Part shown: positions 1 through 64,000 of the stretch, in pieces
How the letters are laid out: each line of letters opens with the position of its first letter
How positions within the stretch are numbered: position 1 is the stretch's first letter
Origin: Siphonodentalium dalli
Lineage: Eukaryota; Mollusca; Scaphopoda; Gadilida; Siphonodentaliidae
Direction of reading: 5' to 3'
Assembly: GCA_032622095.1 (NCBI GenBank)
Contig: CP136066.1
Location: 183,806,716 to 183,870,715, forward strand
Length of the DNA: 64,000 bases
The notes under the pieces: model-generated
Seen by the model: only the letters and a program-made list of their open reading frames with translations
What the model was told of the DNA's origin: nothing
Databases searched by the model: none
Position numbers and translations under genes: made by a program

Positions 1-699
1 AGGGTGAATTTGGTGATGCTAGCCGCTATGCGGGGTAATATCTCTAAATTCACCCTCTGGGGACCTCATTCTGCAAATGTCAGGCACCTTATTTCCGGGC
101 TTGATACCACCACTGGTATATGCGTTGGTTTGGGTGCAATGTGTCTAACCGTGAAACATGTGGTCCCCTGCTATAAGCATATACCCTTCGCTATGTGCAT
201 GTTCGACTACATGGGGGTGTTTTGAGTGCATTCTAGTTCATTTTGGATTTTCGGAGAATCGGGCCTAAGGAGAATCGGGCCCTCGAGTTATGGGCTTTCG
301 GAGAATCGGGCTTTCGGAGAATCGGGCCTTCGGAATTATGGGGTTTTGGAGAATCGGGCCTTCGGAGTTATGGGCTTTCCAGGGCTGGCATTCTCAGAAA
401 TCCGGGCGGGCTAAGACCAGCCCTCCTCAATCAGCCTAGGTGGGCTATAGCCCTCCTCAGTGAATGATGTCATAGCATGGACATTTTAGCCAACTACAGC
501 GAAATCACATTCACGACAATGGAAATAGTCATTATCTGAACTAAACTGCGTTAATACATTTTACAAAGGGAGCCATTCCAAAATGTACCTCACCCCATAG
601 ACTTTACCCACCCGAATAAAGGCCATCGGTTATAGGGTGATAGAGCCAGAAACATTAATCGTGAGTCACTACTCATATAATGCAGTGGTCTTGTTATTG
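1..699. mobile_element. Left arm of a large fold-back element (cut by window edge)
   Basis: This stretch is the near-identical reverse complement of 2431-3130. It opens with one GAATGAGG hairpin of the Mu9 type (1-90). It then holds a tandem motif TTCGGAGAATCGGGCC (about 245-375, in 15-30 bp units) and unique-looking sequence. The arms differ at only a few bases by eye, so the duplication or insertion is recent or the arms are homogenised. No transposase reading frame is seen. The short frames with repeated ENRAFGESG-like residues are translations of the tandem motif, not genes. Confidence 0.8.
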
Positions 700-1229
700 T
701 GTTTGATGCACCAACTAATGGCTAAAATGTAGACAGTCATTTAATCTTATTAATGGTTCTCAATCCGATTAAGCACCCCTAAATTACTATTTCTTTGACT
801 TCGGGGGTAAAAAATAATTGATTCGAGTCGACGAACCTACCCATCAACGCTCAGAGTGATCAGATATCAATTTTTCAAGTTTTTTTTACATCTATTGTTT
901 GTGGCACAGAACACGCCGTCAAAAGGATGTTCTCAGTCAAAATTGCGTTAGTATTACCATTTATTTTTAGTTATCCACCTTCGTCCGTTTGAATAAGTGT
1001 TTCTGTGGCAATTATCAGTACACATCTCGAGAAAATTACAAACTTCAAAAATCAATATCTCATCACTCTGAGCTTTGATGGATGGGTTCCTCGACTCGAA
1101 TCAAATATGTTTTACCCCTGAAGCCAAAGAAATAGTAATTTAGGGGTGCTTAATCGGATTGAGTACCATTAATAAGATTAAATGACTGTCTACATTTTAG
1201 CCATTAGTTGGTGCATCAAACACAACAAG
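690..1229. mobile_element. Inner inverted-repeat element nested in the fold-back
   Basis: Arms at about 690-872 and 1052-1229 are inverted copies, sharing TTTGATGCACCAACTAATGG and its complement and the GGGGTGCTTAATCGGATTGA stretch. The spacer is about 180 bp. The arms are visibly more diverged than the outer arms. A related sequence lies at 46690-46805. No coding capacity. Confidence 0.65.
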
Positions 1230-1507
1230 CCGTCGGAGACGGCGGTATCCCCCGCCGAAATGTGCAGTTGGGGAAGTGCATTCTCAATAAAGTTTACGTT
1301 CTCAGTACGTGGTAAATAAGAGGTGGGATTTTGTCAAAAAGCCAGGCTCGCGAACTCATTTTAGGTACTAGTCATGGGAACAAATATACCAAAACTCTTT
1401 TAAATCCGTTGATATAAATTTTGAGCAAAATTAAAAAAAAAAATATATTTGATAAAATATACCTCAATATCTCCATAATCATGCATAAATATTCTTAGAA
1501 TGACATT

Positions 1508-1744
1508 TTACTTCTTGACAGCCCATATCACATGGTGGTCTGTGTACAGAACTGGAAAAGCATGTGTGTCCATTTTAATATTAGAGTGAAGTAGGTCGAG
1601 TGTTCCTTCAAGTATATGTGTCGGCTGCACAACAGATTGATGTATTTTGAAGATGTTTTCAAGTTGGGACACATATTTCTCCTGATGGATGTTGAAATTG
1701 AAATCACCAGTGCAGATTATTGTAACAAATTTTAAAAAGTCCAA
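1508..1744 (-). pseudogene. Endonuclease fragment of a non-LTR retrotransposon (EEP family)
   Basis: A 78-codon open stretch on the minus strand reads TGDFNFNI, then VVQPTHILEGTLDLL, then LYTDHHVIWAV. GDFN, a PTH..G.LDL segment and a final DH are the spacing and motifs of the C-terminal half of apurinic-type endonucleases (endonuclease/exonuclease/phosphatase fold) of LINE ORF2 proteins. The N-terminal half and any reverse transcriptase are absent, so this is a dead fragment carried inside the fold-back element. It could instead derive from a Helitron-type element that captured such an endonuclease. Its ATG is only where the open frame happens to start. Confidence 0.55.
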
Positions 1745-2350
1745 TAACTCTGCTTAAAATAACCGGCCGGACCTGGTTTGCGAACTCATTCTAGATACTG
1801 GTCATGTGAACTCATTTACCGAATATCTCTGAAATCCATTGACATTTGTGGAAATGAGCCCACACAAAAATAAACAATGTCCAATAACTCTGCTTAAAAT
1901 ATCCTGCCGGACCTGGTTTTCGAACTCATTCTAGATACTGATCATGTGAACACAAATAACAAAAATCTTTGAAATCCGTTGACATTTGTGGAAATGAGCC
2001 CTGTGACGTTGTCTATATGCTATTTGGTGAATAATAAACAAAGTCCAATAACTCCGGTAAAAATAACCGGCCGGACCTGGCATGGGAACTCGTTTTAGGT
2101 AATGGTCAGGTGAACTCATATACCAAATATCTTTGAAACCATAGAGATTTGTGGAAATGAGCCCTGTGACGTCGTCTATATGCTATTTGGTAAATTCAAC
2201 AAAAATAATAAACAAAGTCCAATAACTCTGGTAAAAATATCCTGCCGGACCTGGCTTGAGAATGCATTCTAGGTAACGGTCAGGTGAACTCATATACCAA
2301 ATATCTTTGATATCCGTAGACATATGTTCAAGTTCTAACTCGATCAAATT
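1739..2350. repeat. Four tandem units of about 130-175 bp
   Basis: Units start at about 1739, 1878, 2043 and 2218, each opening GTCCAATAACTC and containing GCCGGACCTGG and a GAACTCATATACC-like segment. A degraded unit is at about 1340-1410. The array ends in a (GGAC)n-rich stretch at 2355-2388. Units 2 and 3 are longer because they keep a CCCTGTGACGT block. Confidence 0.7.
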
Positions 2351-2430
2351 CGGGACAGACGGACGGACGAACGGACGGACAGACGGAACCCATTCCTATA
2401 TCACCCGCAAATTTTCAATTTGGCGGGGGA

Positions 2431-3130
2431 TAATAACAAGAGCACTGCATTATATGAGTAGTGACTCACGATTAATGTTTCTGACTCTATCACCCTATAA
2501 CCGATGGCCTTTATTCGGGTGGGTAAAGTCTATGGGGTGAGGTACATTTTGGAATGGCTCCCTTTGTAAAATGTATTAACGCAGTTTAGTTCAGATAATG
2601 ACTATTTCCATTGTCGTGAATGTGATTTCGCTGTAGTTGGCTAAAATGTCCATGCTATGACATCATTCACTGAGGAGGGCTATAGCCCACCTAGGCTGAT
2701 TGAGGAGGGTTGGTCTTAGCCCGCCCGGATTTCTGAGAATGCCAGCCCTGGAAAGCCCATAACTCCGAAGGCCCGATTCTCCGAAACCCCATAATTCCGA
2801 AGGCCCGATTCTCCGAAAGCGCGATTCTCCGAAAGCCCATAACTCCGAGGGCCCGATTCTCCGAAGGCCCGATTCTCCGAAAATCCAAAATGAACTAGAA
2901 TGCACTCAAAACACCCCCATGTAGTCGAACATGCACATAGCGAAGGGTATATGCTTATAGGAGGGGACCACATGTTTCACGGTTAGACACATTGCACCCA
3001 AACCAACGCATATACCAGTGGTGGTATCAAGCCCGGAAATAAGGTGCCTGACATTTGCAGAATGAGGTCCCCAGAGGGTGAATTTAGAGATATTACCCCG
3101 CATAGCGGCTAGCATCACCAAATTCACCCT
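2431..3130. mobile_element. Right arm of the large fold-back element
   Basis: Reverse complement of 1-699, including the tandem CCGATTCTCCGAAGGCC motif and the terminal GAATGAGG hairpin. The hairpin half continues to about 3152, beyond the part of the left arm that lies in the window. Confidence 0.8.
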
Positions 3131-3216
3131 TTGCTAGGGGACCTCATTCTGTTCAGACATTGATCGGGTAGGGTTCAGTAGTCCGAAGGTTCACTAGTCA
3201 TTCCATATATGTCGCA

Positions 3217-3334
3217 TTAGGGCGTTTAAACGCCGTAATTAGGGCGTTTAAACGCCGTATTGTTTAAACGCCGTATTAGGGCGTTTAAACGCCATAATAG
3301 GGCGTTTAAACGCCGTAATTAGGGCGTTTAAACC
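3217..3334. repeat. Tandem array of the palindrome GGCGTTTAAACGCC
   Basis: Five to six copies of a 14-bp perfect palindrome alternate with GTAATTA-type spacers, giving a period of about 22 bp. One unit is shortened. The rest of 3131-3979 shows no gene or other recognisable element. Confidence 0.85.
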
Positions 3335-3979
3335 AGAATTATTATTTTATTAGTGGCGCTACTATGCTTCCGTAGATTACGGATAATGCGGGTTGAATTT
3401 GCCACGGTGGGGGTATGCTAGCACTCGAGTGCACACCTCTTGTTTCAACAAACTTACTGTGCCAGTCAAACAAATATTCAAACCCAAGGGGGTTGACGAT
3501 GCAAATGACATCACTGGTAATTCACTCCCCCTATAGTACAGCATAGTATATGTAGCCCTGTCCCTGGGTGGGAGTTACTATAATGTTACACTGATCATGT
3601 TTAACTGCTTTGATAAGATAACATTACTTTGATATTAAGCTAAGTATAGGATATTAGTACTCAATGCAGTACAACTGATTGTTATACGGCAGAGTGAGTC
3701 ATCATCGGTGGTTGTGTGTATCATAATGTAAATACCACTCAGATCTTAGAGTCTGAGCATTCGTGACACTGTGTATAACCATATGTTGCACTATGAATAC
3801 AGCTATGATAATATGTAACTACACACAACTGAATAGTGTATCTATTCTTTGTGTTCTCAGATTGTATGTTAAATAGCATCATCTACATTGTGGTGTCCAC
3901 TGTCCAACCATGTGCATGTGTTCATTTCAAGCAAATTGTAGTAGACTTTCCTGTTGATGGTTTCATTATCGACCATTAA

Positions 3980-4166
3980 CCCGTAGATGATTGGAGCTTC
4001 CTGTTTTTTTGTGATAACCCTGTGCCAATGCATTCTCTTATATATGCGAGTTGCCCATAGGGTGCCTCGCATATATAGGAGAATGCATTGGCCTAACAGT
4101 GTTTACCTTGACCTTGTAAGCCAGTACATTATCTTATATATGCGAGGCTCCCTATGGGAGAATGCA
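3980..4166. mobile_element. Pb2 element, 3' truncated
   Basis: It follows TTAA and starts CCCGTAGATGATTGGAGC, a decayed Pb2 end. It then has one complete hairpin module and half of a second. It breaks off inside the second hairpin, where a Mar half-element begins. Confidence 0.7.
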
Positions 4167-4272
4167 CTGAGAGCTTTCTGATGAATGGCAACAAGCCATA
4201 TTTCCGACTAACTCCTGAAAAATTACCCATAATTCTGCTGTGGTTAAGGAGTTGATTAATTAGGGCATTACT
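4167..4272. mobile_element. Mar element, right half only
   Basis: It begins at the centre of the Mar palindrome (GAGAGCTTTC) and runs to GGGCATTACTGTA. It is fused directly to the truncated Pb2, so the junction records a deletion or template switch. From here to 4687 nothing is recognised. Confidence 0.75.
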
Positions 4273-4687
4273 GTAGATGCAGGAACTCTCATTGGCAGAA
4301 TCATTTCCATTTGTTCATCAATGAAAAATTTGTCCCGAAATAAATAATAAATATTTAACCCTCACATGACGGGAGCTAATAGGATGAATACACTAATGAC
4401 TGAAGCGAAGGGATTTCGTTATGGACATGTGACAGACTATTACATCTATAAAATGCACTATGTTATATCCATCGATGATCAGTTTCCCATTAGTGGTTTA
4501 TCCTATCCTCATAAAGTATGTTCCCGTCGTCCCGTTCGTAGCATTACTCGAGTGTTTTATCCAAGATCAATAAAAAGCTAGAGGCTATAAAAGCGTTCTG
4601 AACAAAGGTGTCTCTTAAGATTAATATCTCACCATTTAAAGCGACATAGAATCTTCAAACCTCAAAAATAATACTGTTATTAAAGTA

Positions 4688-4899
4688 CAGTAATTCCCTA
4701 AGTAATTGACTCCTTAAGCACAGCAGAATTATGGGTAACTTTTCAGGATTTAGTCGGAAATACGGCTTGTTGAATTCATCGGAAAGCTCTCCCCGAGAGC
4801 TTTCCAATGAATGGCAACAAGCCATATTTCCGTCTAAATCCTGAAAAGTTACCCATAATTCTGTTGTGTTTAAGGAGTCGATTACTTAGTGCATTACTG
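4688..4899. mobile_element. Mar element, full palindrome
   Basis: About 212 bp, almost wholly palindromic. Ends are CAGTAATTCCCTAAGTAAT and its complement, flanked by TA on both sides, as expected for Tc1/mariner-type targeting. The arms read AATTATGGGTAACTTTTCAGG inward and meet at a CTCTCCCCGAGAG turn. It is too short to encode a transposase. Confidence 0.85.
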
Positions 4900-4901
4900 T
4901 A

Positions 4902-5590
4902 ATTACTTGCTTTCATCAACATTTATGGACGATGATACACCAGTGCCAGTAATTAAGGGGTTTCCATGCCTGAGCATTGTCAGGAGGTGGAAAGTTTAGA
5001 CAGACCTACATGTACACAGAAAACTACCTAACTGTTAATCTATTACACCACCTAAAGGAATATATGCTACCTGAGGACCACATCAAGCATATTATATAAC
5101 AATAAAAATGTAAAAAAGATGACTTTAATCATATTTTTAGAAGGGACATTTTGTGAAGAGCGTTCTTTGCCAGTATAAATAATTATTAAACGAACGCATA
5201 TTGAGCCAGGACCTCATAATATACATGTACATTCTATTTCTATAGTCCTGTCCCCAAGGACCAGTCTAGAGGGCCACACGGGAGACCATCTTCTCCCTAA
5301 AACCTGCCACTTCTCACTATTTTTATTCCAGGAAGAAGTGACTTCTCTCTCATGTACCAGTATGCAAATGTCCCAACATCATATTTAAAGTTCTTTAGTT
5401 TGTTCATATTTAATGATTCTCCGTCCGACAGATTCACTCTTATGCTAAACAAAAATATACAAGTCATCTTTGTTGCGCAACCCTTGTATTGATAAATGAA
5501 ACCTTGAAAGGCAAGAGGCATTTGATACAAGAAGACAGAAGTATACTTTATACACCGTTTTAATTCAATGACATGCCGTCACTCATACCC
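4902..5590. other. Stretch without a recognised gene
   Basis: AT-rich, no exon seen. A piece around 5245-5345 (GACCAGTCTAGAGGG, then CTTCTCCCT) resembles the inner part of the CAGGGACCAGCC hAT-like elements at 33484 and 58256, without clear ends. Confidence 0.5.
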
Positions 5591-6024
5591 AAGCCTGAAT
5601 TTAGTGTGTCTGGCATTTTCAGAATGAGGTCCCCAGAGGGTGAATTTAGTAAGCTATCACGCATAGCGGGCTAGCTTCATGAAATTCACCCTCTGGGGAC
5701 CTCATTCTGCTTAGGCCTCAACTTCTATGGGATATCCACGATCAAAGTTCGCCAGTTGAAGTTGGTGATGTTCACCCATTAGTCACCACGATTATGCAAT
5801 TCATCTTCTGCAAATTAGGGGATGTAGAAACCCAACAGAAGGGAAAAGGTAACCAAAAACAATTTTAATTTGAGACTATAGATACTTCCCAGAAGATGAG
5901 GCCTAAGCCAAATGAGGTCCCAGAGGGTGAATTTGGTGATACTAGGCCACTGTGCATGGTAGAATCACTAACTTCACCCTCTGGGGACCTCATTCTGCAA
6001 TGTCAGACACACTAAATTCAGGCT
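5591..6024. mobile_element. Mu9 element, long form
   Basis: Two GAATGAGG hairpins (5620-5710 and 5910-6000) are separated by about 200 bp containing GCAAATTAGGGGATGTAGAA. Ends are AAGCCTGAATTTAGTGTG and the complement. The flanks GTCACTCATACC (5579-5589 region) and GTCACTCATACC (6025-6036) form a direct repeat longer than the usual 9 bp. Confidence 0.8.
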
Positions 6025-6244
6025 GTCACTCATACCTCTTTGTACAGGATTCTCTCGCTCTCACTAGGAAGTTTTATATTTCTATTTAATATAAGCCCGG
6101 ACATATATTGATGTGTAAATTTTCTTTGCCTTTGTACAAGTCGTCTCATACTTCCTGAATAAGGAGATTATTGTATGACAGATTTCCTATACAGTATCAT
6201 ATCCCTCTTAACCATTCACAGTCCGGCAATTTTTTGGTCTAATA

Positions 6245-6457
6245 CTGTAAAGCCCTAAATAATCGACTCCTTAACCACAGCAGAATTATGGGTAACTTTT
6301 CAGGATTTAGTCGGAAATATGGCTTGTTGCCATTCATCGGAAAGCTCTCAGCGAGTGCTTTCCGATGAATGGCAACAAGCCATATTTCCGACTAAATCCT
6401 GAAAAGTTACCCATAATTCTGCTGTGGTTAAGGAGTTGATTATTTAGAGCATTACTG
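6245..6457. mobile_element. Mar element, full palindrome
   Basis: Same arms as the 4688 copy. The left tip is mutated (CTGTAAAGCCC instead of CAGTAATGCCC) while the right tip GCATTACTG is intact and followed by TA. Confidence 0.85.
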
Positions 6458-6548
6458 TATTCAGGGACAAGATTAGTGGTTTCAAATTGAGGGTCGTCAC
6501 TTCTCCATATTGTCTGCTAGAGAGAAATGAACCGTTATCCAGCCGGGA

Positions 6549-6690
6549 AATTGTCTGTCTGGCATATGCAGTTTGAGGTCCTCAGAGGGTGAATATAGTG
6601 ACGCTGTTCCATACGGTGGGCTAGCATCACTAAATTCACCCTCTTGGAACCTCATTCCGCTTAGGTATCAAATCTGCTATGGGAGACACC
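6549..6690. mobile_element. Mu9 element, partial
   Basis: One hairpin and the start of the long-form middle (GCTATGGGAGACACC). It is decayed and lacks the right half. The stretch from here to 7025 holds nothing else recognisable apart from an A-run at about 6856-6871. Confidence 0.6.
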
Positions 6691-7025
6691 TAATAGGGGT
6701 TGGGAGGTAAATGGAATTCTGTGAACCTGGGAGTTTGGTCTGGGGGCAGGTGCAGTTGGAAATTTTATGGTGGATACCTCCCCCTAGCCATGTCACAGAG
6801 CATGTCATTGTAAGTACATGTACATCTGATTTGGTATGAATAACTTCTGTGCGAAAAAAAAAAAAAAAAACAGGAATTTTTTTTCAAGGTATTAATAAGG
6901 TCTATATACATGTATGTCTTGTATTTCAACCTGTATTGTCAATGCAATGCAGAGTTACAAATACATCAATTTTGAGATTCAAATGAGCTTTGTCTACTAA
7001 GAAGCAAATGTAAGTTTTGAGAGTG

Positions 7026-7160
7026 CAAATTCTTTTGGGGATTGGGTGGGATTCGAACCCTGGCCCATCATGGCAAGTGCGCCTTGCGACTCAAAGTCCG
7101 ACGTCAATACCACACAGCCACCGAAACGACCCCACTATATGCACATTTTAAGGTCTCTAT
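7026..7160 (-). mobile_element. tRNA-derived SINE
   Basis: On the minus strand an A-box-like TGGCTGTGTGG and a B box GGTTCGAATCCC lie at tRNA-like spacing, with GACTTTGAGTCGCAAGGCGC between them. This matches a second copy at 34990-35190. These are pol III internal promoter boxes; the sequence cannot form a full functional tRNA by eye, so I call it a SINE. Confidence 0.7.
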
Positions 7161-7554
7161 TGTGTGTAGGATATATATAGCAGATATGGCACAGGAAATG
7201 TTCAGGTTATACAATCAACAACAATAGGTCATTCGTTGAACTTATTATCGGAACATTTCCCACCAATAAATATGAATCATGCATTCTGCTCTTGTATTGT
7301 GGGTATCTGCGTTTCTGTTTTGTCGTCTGCTTTAATTACTTGAACACCCCTCCAAATGAATATTAGACCATTCTTATATATACTTTAATAACTGAATCAG
7401 AGAATCCATTCAGTATAGAAAGGGTTAGGAAAATGAAATCTCGGTTCAGATGAGCTCAGCGAGTCCGATTCGGAATCTTTTATAAACAAGACGTGATGTA
7501 ATGCAGAAAACCAGATCGCTTCTTGTTTAGTGATCAAAGGTATTAAAGTCATAT

Positions 7555-7820
7555 TATGGACTTGTTCAGGTGTGTGAAACTGATCAATTAGAACTCATGC
7601 CTACTGTAGGAATGTAGCATCGTCCAAAATCTCAAAGAAATTGACCATACAACTCCATAGAAAACACCATCTGAACTACGCTCAATTGTAAATATTTACA
7701 TCTCGATTCGGCATGCAACAATCGGCGATAAACTAACGCAAATTATTTCGCCATCGATACTCATTGCATTTAATAAATATATAAGACCAACCGGAGTGTT
7801 TCACATCACTTTAATATCGT
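7555..7820. repeat. Interspersed repeat R1
   Basis: Shares ordered blocks with 60755-61120 and more weakly with 63560-63820: TTGTTCAGGTGTGTGAAACT, ACATCTCGATTCGG, CGATAAACTAACGCAAA and a CATCACTTTA end. No inverted ends are seen here. The surrounding 7161-8396 has no other recognised feature. Confidence 0.6.
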
Positions 7821-8396
7821 CTGTGTAATTTAATATAAAAATATTGGCGTCTCTTATTTAGTTTGAGCGTCACGAACGAAATCTGACAGATGATGTCTTC
7901 GTTCAGATTTCACTATGGGGCAAATGTAATAAAATTTCTCGCTTTCATTAATGAGCAACTCCTCACAATATTCGAATTATAGTTGATTTAATAACTGTAA
8001 TGGAAATATTAAGATTGCATGATGGTTTGTTGACATGTAGTGGGTCATAAAGCCAGTTGGTTAGACAGCAGATTGCATAAAACAGGAATTGGTTCTGGAT
8101 CCTCGATCTGATTCAGAGAAGTGCAGTTTTATTATATTTGATCACGATACTCGCATGATCAAGGCAGTCAGAAAAGCATTGCAAAAGTACTAGTGTAGTG
8201 ATATGTGATGAAAATAATGGTACTAATATGTGAAATTACAATTCGGGTTCATATTAGCATGTTATAAAACAACAAGCAGAAAGAATATGAAAACAATTAC
8301 TTAAAATTTCTTGTTCTCCTATTGATCAGTGTCTTCACATAATACGTCATTTAGAATATCTTGTTGTCATGGCAACACTGCTTTATTTTCTTGCAG

Positions 8397-64000
<55,604 letters not shown>

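Noticed and set aside
226-467. Open frames with repeated GESGLRSYG or ENRAFGES
   Set aside because: Product of the TTCGGAGAATCGGGCC tandem motif, mirrored at 2663-2905 on the other strand.
7042-7227. Functional tRNA gene suggested by GGTTCGAATCCC
   Set aside because: Only A- and B-box similarity is visible; the acceptor stem and anticodon arm do not pair convincingly and a second diverged copy exists, so a SINE is more likely.
3131-8396. First coding exon(s) of the myosin upstream of 8397
   Set aside because: I looked for the conserved N-terminal pattern with a Trp-x-Pro motif between acceptor and donor signals and found none, so I leave it outside the window.

Overview
The window is invertebrate animal nuclear DNA: AT-rich, with GT-AG introns, a tRNA-derived SINE and very many short palindromic DNA transposons. 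An (AATC)n-type retroposon tail and several repeat styles resemble those of lophotrochozoans such as molluscs, but that placement is a low-confidence guess. I see no bacterial features and only one gene.

That gene is an unconventional myosin-V heavy chain on the + strand. I could place 29 coding exons from 8397 to the end of the window. Every junction is GT-AG and the reading phase is kept across all of them, giving about 1310 residues. In order they encode the end of the N-terminal region, the motor (P-loop, switch I, switch II, actin-binding loops, converter), six IQ motifs and the proximal and medial coiled-coil tail. The first roughly 55 residues of the protein lie upstream or were not found. 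The rest of the tail and the cargo-binding globular domain lie beyond 64000. The candidate 18-codon exon at 59695-59748 is not counted among the 29.

The introns are packed with non-autonomous elements, named here by their ends. Pb1, Pb2 and Pb3 sit in TTAA and have CCCTTT-like ends (piggyBac-like); each carries copies of one hairpin module built on CCAATGCATTCTCTTATATA. The Hp4 element (ends GTGACCCGCC) carries the same module. Mu9 has ends AAGCCTTG/CAAGGCTTG, one or two GAATGAGG hairpins and 9-bp target duplications (Mutator-like). Mar has ends CAGTAATGCCC at TA (Tc1/mariner-like). There are also hAT-like elements with exact 8-bp duplications, two tRNA SINEs, GTCCGTCC-type repeats, minisatellites and two arrays of short perfect palindromes.

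Layout: 1-3130 is a large nested fold-back repeat containing a retrotransposon endonuclease fragment. 3131-8396 is repeat-rich and has no recognised exon. 8397-42202 holds the motor and lever-arm exons. 42911-64000 holds the coiled-coil exons in long introns. Several elements lie within 10-60 bp of splice sites, and two exon edges are themselves tandemly duplicated.
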